The notes beneath the pieces are model-generated. The model ran no database searches. It saw only the letters and a program-made list of their open reading frames with translations, and was not told the DNA's origin. Position numbers and translations under genes: made by a program. From positions 575,480 to 639,479 of the forward strand of contig NZ_CP109461.1 in NCBI RefSeq assembly GCF_036227565.1: DNA of 64,000 nucleotides. Direction: 5' to 3'. Numbering within the stretch: the stretch's first letter is position 1; each line of letters begins with the position of its first letter. Shown here in pieces: positions 44,182-51,616 of the stretch. This DNA comes from Streptomyces sp. NBC_01454. Lineage in GTDB: Bacteria; Actinomycetota; Actinomycetes; Streptomycetales; Streptomycetaceae.

Positions 44182-44627
44182 GCCCTGCCTGTCTGGGCTG
44201 CCGGGTTCGCGCGGACGAAAGACTCGCCCTCGGGCCAGATCGCGATGATCTTGTGGTGGGACAGGAACTCCCGTGCGATCGGGCCCGGCTCATCGGTGAA
44301 CAGCAGTGCGTGGCGGGACGGGGGAAAGAGCCGCGCGCAGTCGCTGATCACTCCGTACGCGGCGATGAGCGCGGCGTAGTGGGAACGGTGACAGGCCATC
44401 ACCATTTCTCCGGCTGTCGCGTCGAAGAGGTCGGTGGATGCCAGGACGGGATCCGTGACGACGCGGTGCTGCAGGACACGGTGTCCCTTGGCCGTCAGGT
44501 AGAAGAGGTAGGCGGTCAGGACCGCGTTCTCCGAGCGGTCGGCCTCCTCGTCGTTGGCCCGGCCGGGCTGGGGGCGGGCGGGGGCGGAAGGGGCCAGGTA
44601 GGCGACGTGAGGGCGGTCGGTGGTCAT
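44178..44627 (-). CDS. hypothetical protein
   Basis: 149 aa; ATG 44627 has GGAAG upstream and lies downstream of a tandem repeat, so the longer frame to 44702 is not used. Seen: ENAVLTAYLFYLTAKGHRVLQH and MVMACHRSHYAALIAAYGVIS; alpha/beta. Unknown function. Overlaps the next leftward gene by 4 bases. Confidence 0.55.
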   Translation of the reverse strand: MTTDRPHVAYLAPSAPARPQPGRANDEEADRSENAVLTAYLFYLTAKGHRVLQHRVVTDPVLASTDLFDATAGEMVMACHRSHYAALIAAYGVISDCARLFPPSRHALLFTDEPGPIAREFLSHHKIIAIWPEGESFVRANPAAQTGRA

Positions 44628-44650
44628 GGTGTGGACGCTTCCGGAGTCGG

Positions 44651-44696
44651 GTGATGGAGCGGCGGTGTGATGGAGCGGCGGTGTGATGGCGCGGCG
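44651..44696. repeat. 16-bp tandem repeat, about 3 units
   Basis: GTGATGGAGCGGCGGT repeated twice, then a third partial unit with one change. It sits 24 bp upstream of the leftward gene starting at 44627, in its presumed promoter. Confidence 0.7.
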
Positions 44697-44702
44697 CAGC
44701 AT

Positions 44703-44927
44703 CGCTGAAGGGGAAGGTCAGTTGGGCAGCGGAACAGTCGTGGTGCCTGTCCGCGGCTGTGCTGTGTGGGGACGAAGGGAACCCGGCGCGGGCCGCGGGC
44801 GAGAAGACCCGAACTGGCCGAGGCCATCGCGGGGGCGGAGCCCTGACCGTGGCCGTAGACGTGGCCGACGTGTCGGCATCACGTACAACGGGCCGTCGGC
44901 CGTAGGAGTCCTCCAGTGCCTCACCCA
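44703..44927. other. intergenic region
   Basis: 225 bp between the leftward gene at 44627 and the 3' end of the ParM-like gene. No gene or strong hairpin seen. Confidence 0.4.
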
Positions 44928-46226
44928 TCAGGCCACCTCTTTACTGCGCTTGCCCGCGGGCTTCGCGGCGAGGGCCTGCTGCTCGACGTGGCGCGCCGCG
45001 ATGTACAGCCCCTCGCGGTTCAGGTGCCGCGAGTAGCTCGAGTCGAGGTAGAGCACGGGCACGTCGCCTGCGGCCTTCAGCAGCGCCGGGTGCAGCAGGT
45101 GCTTGATCGGACCCGAGCCACCGCCGTAGACGTAGACGACCTCGGTCGTCGCGCCGGCCTGCGAGAGAACATCACCGAAGGAGGAGACGATCTCGTCGAC
45201 CAGGTAGCCGGCCTCGTCCTCGACGAAGCCGGCGGCGCGCTGGTGACGGTTCTTCACCAGCACCGACGGCTCCGCGTGGAGGAAGTCGGCCAGCTGCTTG
45301 CGCGAGGAGAACTGCAGCGTGGCGTCCGACTCGCTCATGCGCTCCATGGCGTTCATCAGCGCGGTGCCGTAGCCCTCGTCGAGGGTGTCGGCCGCCTCGG
45401 GGTTGAACCGCCCGTCGGTGAAGACCGGGAAGTTCACAGTGCCCTCGCCGACGTCGACGCCGATGGTGTTGTGCACCGCCACCAGGTCAGACGCCGAGAC
45501 GCCCTCCACGAGGGACGCGTCACGGGTGCGCAGATCATCGAGCAGGGCCTGTGCGAGCGGCTCGCCCTTGTCGGTGATGGCGAACTGCGCGGAGGCACCC
45601 TCGGCCATCACCTGGACGTCGACGAACTCCAGGCGCACCGAGACCGGGGTGCTGAAGTTCTTGATCGTCACCAGGTGCACCGCGGGGTCGGAGCTGCCCA
45701 GCAGACCGATGAACTCGGCGGCGTAGGCGTGGCGGCGCGCGACGAACTCGGAGATCGGCAGCGCCAGGCCGGCACGCACCTGCACGCGCAGCTCGTGATC
45801 GGGCAGCGCGCCGTTCTCGCGGACGTAGTCGCGCAGGGTCTTCGCGGCGAAGACACCCAGGACCAGAACCTTGCTCAGCTCCTGATCGGCCTTGGAGTGC
45901 TTGCCCAGCACCTCGAACTCGGTGAACTTCGAGCCGCGCACGCTCAGCGCCGCGCGGCCGAAGATCCGGCGGTCGGACGCCGCCACCAGGGAAGTGGTGA
46001 GCGAGCAGTCAATCTGGTTGTAGAAGTCGCCGGCCAGCACGGAGGCTGCATCCGAGTCGGGGAGTGGCACCTTCGGCGAGGTGCGAGAGGTCGAGACGAC
46101 CGCGCTGGGTAGATCGATCTCGTCGAAAGTCCCCTGCTTCGTGTTCTGGATGACGCCCTTGACGTAGCCGTTGCCGACGTCGATGCCGCCGGTGAGAGTG
46201 ATGATGTCGTTGCTGTTGGCGCTCAT
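44928..46226 (-). CDS. parM: ParM-like plasmid-segregation actin
   Basis: 432 aa. Seen: GIDVGNGYVKG (phosphate 1, about 14-24), GVDVGEGTVNF (phosphate 2, about 256-266) and VVYVYGGGSGPIKH (adenosine motif, about 370-383): the full ASKHA/actin-like nucleotide site. Size fits ParM/Alp filaments, which polymerise with ATP to push plasmid copies apart. The adjacent upstream gene has ParR features and an iterated region precedes it, making a type II partition locus. Archaeal and phage actins are alternatives, but the context favours partition. Confidence 0.8.
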   Translation of the reverse strand: MSANSNDIITLTGGIDVGNGYVKGVIQNTKQGTFDEIDLPSAVVSTSRTSPKVPLPDSDAASVLAGDFYNQIDCSLTTSLVAASDRRIFGRAALSVRGSKFTEFEVLGKHSKADQELSKVLVLGVFAAKTLRDYVRENGALPDHELRVQVRAGLALPISEFVARRHAYAAEFIGLLGSSDPAVHLVTIKNFSTPVSVRLEFVDVQVMAEGASAQFAITDKGEPLAQALLDDLRTRDASLVEGVSASDLVAVHNTIGVDVGEGTVNFPVFTDGRFNPEAADTLDEGYGTALMNAMERMSESDATLQFSSRKQLADFLHAEPSVLVKNRHQRAAGFVEDEAGYLVDEIVSSFGDVLSQAGATTEVVYVYGGGSGPIKHLLHPALLKAAGDVPVLYLDSSYSRHLNREGLYIAARHVEQQALAAKPAGKRSKEVA

Positions 46227-46284
46227 GAATTCAGTCCCTCGGTGTCTGTGTTGTCTGCCTGGAAAATGAAATTCACCGCGTCAC

Positions 46285-46755
46285 TCAGCGCCGAGTACTC
46301 GCCATGATTTCGTCGATGGATGCCTGCTTCGGCGGCTCCGGCGGTGCGCTGGGGGCGCTTGCCGCGGGCTCCTCGGCCGTCTCAACCGGTGCGGGAACCG
46401 GCTCGGGCTGGGCTACCGGCGCTGTCTTCTCGACGACGGCGTCCGGGTCGACCTCGGCCTCGTCGGCGACTGCGGGCTGTGGCTGAACCGGCCTGACGGC
46501 CGGACGGCGCTCGGTGACCGCCTCGTCGTCCTCGCGCTGCTCGATGCACTCCAGGGGCGGCCGGCCGCGACGCGGCAGCTGATCGACGGGCTTGTAGAAG
46601 ACGTCGATGTATCCGTCGCGCTGAATGGACTCCCGAATGAGCAGTCGCAGCGACTGCGAGATGTTCTCCTGCTGATCGAGCCACTCGATCACCGAGGTGT
46701 CGGCAGCGGGCACGGTCCAGCGGACCTTGCGAGGTTCACCCGGCTGATTCGCCAT
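46285..46755 (-). CDS. parR: ParR-like centromere-binding adaptor
   Basis: 156 aa; ATG 46755 with GAGGTGAG upstream (a longer frame to 46848 is not needed). Seen: VRWTVPAADTSVIEWLDQQ followed by SQSLRLLIRESIQRDGYID (about 7-47), the strand-helix-helix of an RHH adaptor, then a low-complexity Pro/Ala/Glu tail ending with a short helix ASIDEIMASTRR that could contact the filament. Directly upstream of parM with a 58-bp gap, same order as parMR loci reversed (adaptor first). Confidence 0.7.
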   Translation of the reverse strand: MANQPGEPRKVRWTVPAADTSVIEWLDQQENISQSLRLLIRESIQRDGYIDVFYKPVDQLPRRGRPPLECIEQREDDEAVTERRPAVRPVQPQPAVADEAEVDPDAVVEKTAPVAQPEPVPAPVETAEEPAASAPSAPPEPPKQASIDEIMASTRR

Positions 46756-46848
46756 TGCACTCACCTCGCCCCGCCACTCGCACCTGCGCTTCATCTGGTC
46801 GTTCGCCGGATGCCTCTCGCTCTGCCATATGGACTCACCGCCCTTCAC

Positions 46849-47440
46849 GTTTCCTCTCGAATGCGAATCAAAGCGAGCTCACTCTAGTGCCCCTATTGAG
46901 TCCCATGCAAGTCCCATTCGATACGCAAGAGAGACGCTGTTCGAGCCCCTATCGAGTACCGGCGGGGACGCTTGTGAAACACCCCCTGCCTCCAACAGGG
47001 GCGACCGCACGCAGGCCGCGGGCACCGTGCGCCTTTGTGTCCCACCTGCGACGCGGCAAGTGCTCACGCGGGGCACCTGCGAGACACCCGCGGTCACAGC
47101 ACTGATCCCGAGGAGCCGCATTGGAGTACGGATGAGGCCCCATTGGTGTCCCGGTCGTGTCTCCTGAGAGACACCACCCGGCATCCCTGCACAGGTGAGT
47201 CCTCCGAAGGCTCTGTGTGCGACGCCAGTGCGGCACTGTCGGGGCACGTGCGAGACACCGTGAGGACGTGCGCAGAAATCCAAGAGGTATATCGGCATCG
47301 GTCGGCGTCCTATGTGTGTCCCAGTCACGTCTCGTGCGTGTCCCGATGGGGCACCTCTGAGACACGAGGGAGACGCTGTTTCATTGCTGTGTCATGGGGC
47401 CGAAAAGCCTGTCTGTGCCCCTTGCCGAAGCCCGTCGGCG
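46849..47440. promoter_or_regulatory. candidate centromere/operator region with iterated GAGACAC motifs
   Basis: No gene. Three direct copies of GGGGCAC-4-GAGACAC-like sequence (47070-47088, 47241-47259, 47348-47365), a perfect palindrome GTGTCTC CTGA GAGACAC (47157-47174), and further GTGTCCC/GTCTCGTG motifs at 47037, 47146, 47310-47340, plus a GAGACGCTGTT word at both 46935 and 47371. The position directly upstream of parR fits a ParR-binding parC site that also carries the promoter. Confidence 0.6.
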
Positions 47441-47566
47441 AGCACCGCAGCGCAGCCAGGGAACGTCGGCGGAGCGAGATCAGCACAGCCGCCGGTGAGC
47501 CGTCGGCACGGTGCTGGCACAGCGCTGGCGCGGCGGCCGGAGCCGACTGTTCCGGCCGCCGCCGCG

Positions 47567-47803
47567 TCAGCTCTCCTCGCCGTTAGCGACCACGGCCTGC
47601 CGGTGGTCGTCGCGCCAACGCCGTCCGCTCCAGCGGCCCTCGTGCAGCGGGTCGCCACGGCGGATGTGCCCCGGCGTCTTGCCGCACTGCACCCAGCCGC
47701 CGTCCTCCGGATCAGCGTCGAAGAACATCGCCCCACACAGATCGTCCAGCCGTTCAGGGGTAGGGCCGTAGAGCCCCAGCCGGAACAGCTGTAGGTTCCT
47801 CAT
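47567..47803 (-). CDS. small Cys/His protein whose start codon lies in the Tn7-like end
   Basis: 78 aa. Seen: DDLCGAMFFDADPEDGGWVQCGKTPGH, a C..C..H pattern. The ATG (47801-47803) is the outermost triplet of the Tn7-like inverted repeat, so the present start was supplied by the element; the original N terminus was probably lost or separated by the insertion. Confidence 0.5.
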   Translation of the reverse strand: MRNLQLFRLGLYGPTPERLDDLCGAMFFDADPEDGGWVQCGKTPGHIRRGDPLHEGRWSGRRWRDDHRQAVVANGEES

Positions 47804-47814
47804 GATCATTGACA
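47801..47814 (+). repeat. left terminal inverted repeat of Tn7-like element
   Basis: CATGATCATTGACA, exact complement of 54688-54701. Followed inside by GATTGGCAACG and TTGTCAG, related to words at the other end. Confidence 0.8.
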
Positions 47815-47909
47815 CTGTTTCCTGCAGAAACGCCGAAATCCGGGTCAGATTGGCAACGCCGTTGTCAGCCCAGGCTTCTCAATCTTGGCGTTGAGCACCG
47901 CTCCGGCAA

Positions 47910-50492
47910 TCACCGTGAGTGGTCTGAGGTCCTGCTCGAGCCGGTTGCGACCAGCGTTGCGGCGCTGTCGAAACGATCAAGGAGATCGCGAGCTTCGGTC
48001 AGGAATCTCACGCCCGTCGGAGTGGGAGACAGCGGGTCGGTTCGCTCGATCACGCTGAACCCCACGACGCTTTCAATGATCCTGAGCTGCCGGCGGAGGG
48101 TGACCTCGGGGACGCTGATTGCCGGTGCGGCAGCCGACAGGCCGGGGTGTCCGGGTATTTGGAGGAGGTTGCGTAGCCACGGCAGGCAGCTCCTCCTATT
48201 ACTGAGGCGTCGCATTTCTGGCGAGAGCGCGACACCGAGGTGGGCGAAGGGGTTCGAACCGAGTCCGTTGGAACGTCGCGGGATGTCCCAAATCCGCAGG
48301 AAGCGCGACACGGTGTCTTGATGGAGGCCGAGTTCGTGCGCGATATCAAGACAGCCGCGTCCTTTCATGGCGTACTCCCCTTCCAGCCAATCTCTGGTAA
48401 CCATGCCCGGCAGGAGGGGAGGAACTCCGCGCCCTGAGCTAGGGATCTTGGCCTCGACGAGTGCTCGACGAACGGTGCGAGAGCTGCACCCCGCGAGCTG
48501 CGCGATATCGACGACAGAGAGTCGCTGTTCCTGGTAGAGCCGTTGCAGTTCTCGTGGCGAGAGAACGTCTTGGCGCGGAATGTTGCGGCCCGGAACGCTG
48601 GGACGCGGCGGGGGATCGGGCGCTGTCCCACCGATATCAGCCATTTCAAGGTGCAAGAGGACGTGGTCCTCGCTGATGTCCAGGTGTCTCGCAACCTCCG
48701 CCAGCGGGCGGCCCGCGATCAGCATCTCGGCGAGTGCGGAGTGGTCGATCTTTTCGGGATCTTCTCCGGGCCATGCAATTCTTTCGAGCCAGGTGGCCGG
48801 CGGTTGCCAAAGCACGGGTTCTTCAATTTGGTGAGCCTGGAGGTTCTTTACTGCCTGCTGGAAGAGGAATCCTTTGAGCTCTGTGGTGATCTGGTGCGAG
48901 AGGTTCGTGTTCCAGGTCGGGGTCCGGGATGAGCTGCCAGGGTCTGCTCCGAGGAGAATCTTGAGAAGGTGCCACCGGAGTCTCTTGATCTGCGTCGGTC
49001 CGCTCCGAAGGCCGCGACGGCGGCAGTACCCATGGAAGGCGTCCAGGTCGAATCTGATAGTGGCCTCGGAGAAGATGGTCCGCCGACGGCGATAGTCGAT
49101 GGGAACTGGATGAGCGTCAATAGCGCGAGCTAACTCGGCCAAGAGTGCGGCAAGTTCATCGGGGCGCTGCTTTTCGAGTGCTGCGTCGAGAGCATTCCTG
49201 TTGTCGGATGTGTGCGGATTGCCCAGAAGTTCAGCGGCTCTAGGATAGTCCCAGAATGTTCCAGGCGTAAGGAGCAGAGTCGCGCATGCTCGGCGGAGTC
49301 CGGACAACCTGAATAGGGGTTCGGGCAGGCGAGGCAACATCCGGATTGTCCAAGAGGGCCAGAGCATCGCCGGCAGTCGGGCCGCTCGACGTCGTACGTC
49401 TTCGTCGGCGAGGGTCGGCCAGGTCGGACCACTCGTGGTCGTGCCGAAACGCAGGCGCGCAGTCCAGGTCAGTTCGTTGGACACGGCGGTCAGAGCACGA
49501 GACATCACGCGGGGTCCGGCTGGAACCCAGTCAACGAGCCAGGATGTCGGATAAGTATTCTTCCGCCTCGAACGTTGGGCCTCCATCAACCAAGCAAAGA
49601 CTGCATCACTGTCATCCCGGTCCTGGAGCACTGCAATCCTGGCGATGGTGGTGCCAACTGCCACGCCGTGAGCGTTCACTCCGCTCTCTCGATTCGCTAG
49701 TTTAGGCAGATCACCACCGAGTTCCGCGAGGACTTCATGGACAACGGAAGGCGCTGTGGACAGCCTGTCGTTGATCCCGCGCAATGCCGACCGGCCGAGG
49801 ACGGCCAGTTCGCGACCATGCAGCAAGGAGTCGTCCAGAGAATCACCGATTTGCAAGAATTTGGAGGTGGCGTCTTGCTGGGCATTGAGGACCAATGAGT
49901 CTGCAGAGAGGACAGGGGTAGCCGCGTGCGGCAGGAAGAACTCGCAGGGGGCGGCGCCGGCAGTGCCCGTTCCGTAGAGGCAGACTCCCGCAGGAGAGTT
50001 CCGCAGGTGCTGTCGCCCATGAACCACGGGCGGTTGTCCGCATTCTGGGCAGCAATCGAGCAACAGCATTCCGTGCCGGGTGCAGGCAAATGACCACGGC
50101 AGTCGCCATGAAATCTGCCAACGTCCGGCGCTTTCGTCGAGACAACCGGGGCAGAAGCGGCTGGTATTGCCGGTGTGCCGCCAGTTCGGTGGGCGGCTCA
50201 GACGGCGCGTCGGACGGTCGATGTTCACCGCCACTCCGTCCCAGGGTTCGAGCGTCATCGGCGTCAGTTCCTCCGAGGCGAGCCCCGTGCGTTCGGAAAG
50301 TACCTGCCGTTCGCGGTCTGTCAGATACCGGACCATGTGGTTGGGACGGGCTCTGTGCAGACCAATGAAGCTCAGGAACTGCGGCACGCCCGTCCGCAGG
50401 CGGCGGGCGTATGCCGCCAGCCAGCTGTCGAGGGACTCCCCCTCAACCGGGGGAACCCAGAGAGGAATGCGGTCATCCGTCCATTCCGTCAT
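47910..50492 (-). CDS. tniQ: TniQ/TnsD-family target-selection protein with extra HTH domains
   Basis: 860 aa, far longer than small TniQ proteins and in the TnsD range. Seen: N-terminal TniQ domain (VPPVEGESLDSWLAAYARR), zinc ribbon FCPGCLDE..RW ... FACTRHGMLLLDCCPECGQ (about 130-175), central helical part, a first HTH in SPRELQRLYQEQRLSVVDIA (about 655-690), a second in CLDIAHELGLHQDTVSRFL (about 730), and a C-terminal LysR-like winged HTH (SVPEVTLRRQLRIIESVVGF, about 800). TnsD proteins bind a fixed attachment site and recruit TnsC; the several HTHs suggest recognition of an extended target. Last gene of the operon. Confidence 0.85.
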   Translation of the reverse strand: MTEWTDDRIPLWVPPVEGESLDSWLAAYARRLRTGVPQFLSFIGLHRARPNHMVRYLTDRERQVLSERTGLASEELTPMTLEPWDGVAVNIDRPTRRLSRPPNWRHTGNTSRFCPGCLDESAGRWQISWRLPWSFACTRHGMLLLDCCPECGQPPVVHGRQHLRNSPAGVCLYGTGTAGAAPCEFFLPHAATPVLSADSLVLNAQQDATSKFLQIGDSLDDSLLHGRELAVLGRSALRGINDRLSTAPSVVHEVLAELGGDLPKLANRESGVNAHGVAVGTTIARIAVLQDRDDSDAVFAWLMEAQRSRRKNTYPTSWLVDWVPAGPRVMSRALTAVSNELTWTARLRFGTTTSGPTWPTLADEDVRRRAARLPAMLWPSWTIRMLPRLPEPLFRLSGLRRACATLLLTPGTFWDYPRAAELLGNPHTSDNRNALDAALEKQRPDELAALLAELARAIDAHPVPIDYRRRRTIFSEATIRFDLDAFHGYCRRRGLRSGPTQIKRLRWHLLKILLGADPGSSSRTPTWNTNLSHQITTELKGFLFQQAVKNLQAHQIEEPVLWQPPATWLERIAWPGEDPEKIDHSALAEMLIAGRPLAEVARHLDISEDHVLLHLEMADIGGTAPDPPPRPSVPGRNIPRQDVLSPRELQRLYQEQRLSVVDIAQLAGCSSRTVRRALVEAKIPSSGRGVPPLLPGMVTRDWLEGEYAMKGRGCLDIAHELGLHQDTVSRFLRIWDIPRRSNGLGSNPFAHLGVALSPEMRRLSNRRSCLPWLRNLLQIPGHPGLSAAAPAISVPEVTLRRQLRIIESVVGFSVIERTDPLSPTPTGVRFLTEARDLLDRFDSAATLVATGSSRTSDHSR

Positions 50493-51616
50493 GCCGATTT
50501 CCTGCCGGGTGATGCGGGATGACTGGTCAGCAGGCCGGCCTCGATGGCGGCTTCGAGTTCCTCACGGGCTTCCTCGGCAGCGACGTCGTTCTTCACCTGG
50601 TCCATGAGGTCCTTGTCGAGGCGCTCATGGCCGCAGCGGATGGCGCGGAGGCAGCCGCGGTTGATCAGTGCCATGAGGGAGGCAAAGTGGCCGGTGGAGC
50701 GAGAGTAGAGATAGTCGGAAAGTTCCTGGGCGAGCATCCCTGGGTATTTCTCCGCCAGGACGAGCTTCTTCTCGATCGTCTTCAGCAGGACCTGCCACTG
50801 CCGACGTCCCTCCTCGTTCTCGATCTGGAAAGGGAGCAATGTCAGTGGAGTGGTGCGGCGTCCGAACTGGGCGAGTTCGTTCTTCTTGCCGGAGAATCCC
50901 TCGCTGAGGATGCCGCGCTGCTGGACCCCGACGCCGACATAGATGAGGGTGACAGGGAAGACGTTTGCCAGGTACTTCAACTGGTTGGACATGCGAACCG
51001 AGTTGGTTTTCGCTCCGGCCAGGAAGTGGATGTCGTCGATGATGAAAACGGCGGTTCTCATGGACAACACCGCGTCCACAGCCCGCTCGGCCAGGGTGTC
51101 GGCGTCCCCCGTGACCGGCAGTCCGTAGAAGCGGCAGATCGCGGCGTTCAGGCCGCGGATCTGTGTGTTCCCACTCAGTGCGATGTAGATGATGGGGACC
51201 CTGCGGTCTCCGCTAGGGGTGGTTTCCCCGCGCAAGGTGATCTGTTCACGGAATAGCTTCCGGCCGTAGGCGCGGACTGCGGTGCTCTTTCCGAGTCCTG
51301 GGTAGGAATCCAGCAGTGCTGCCGGTTTCGTCTTATCCCCGTCCTGCCGGTTCGAATCGACAATCTCGTCCAGCTCATCGTGTAGTTGGAGGAGTTGCGG
51401 GGTTTCAATCGGGCCGATGTTGGCATGCCAGACCGCCCGGCTGTCGTTATGCATTAAGAGCGCTCGCGGCGAGAGGTCAGCCAGTTGCGCTCTGGTGTGC
51501 TGTTCCGGTCGGATCCGGTCCGGCCCGTTGACCTCCTGAAGCCAGCCCGGAAGCCGGGTGGGACTGTACTGGCGGTCGTCGCCTTCGAACGGCTCGACGC
51601 CGTCCGGCGCTTTCAA
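50489..51616 (-). CDS. tnsC: TnsC-like AAA+ ATPase
   Basis: 375 aa. Seen: Walker A SYPGLGKSTAVRAY (about 105-118), Walker B TAVFIIDDIHFLAG (about 180), sensor-like RRTTPLTLLPF (about 245), and a C-terminal helical lid. It bridges the transposase and the target selector and enforces target choice in Tn7-like systems. Overlaps tniQ and tnsB by 4 bases, so stoichiometric coupled translation is likely. Confidence 0.85.
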   Translation of the reverse strand: MKAPDGVEPFEGDDRQYSPTRLPGWLQEVNGPDRIRPEQHTRAQLADLSPRALLMHNDSRAVWHANIGPIETPQLLQLHDELDEIVDSNRQDGDKTKPAALLDSYPGLGKSTAVRAYGRKLFREQITLRGETTPSGDRRVPIIYIALSGNTQIRGLNAAICRFYGLPVTGDADTLAERAVDAVLSMRTAVFIIDDIHFLAGAKTNSVRMSNQLKYLANVFPVTLIYVGVGVQQRGILSEGFSGKKNELAQFGRRTTPLTLLPFQIENEEGRRQWQVLLKTIEKKLVLAEKYPGMLAQELSDYLYSRSTGHFASLMALINRGCLRAIRCGHERLDKDLMDQVKNDVAAEEAREELEAAIEAGLLTSHPASPGRKSA

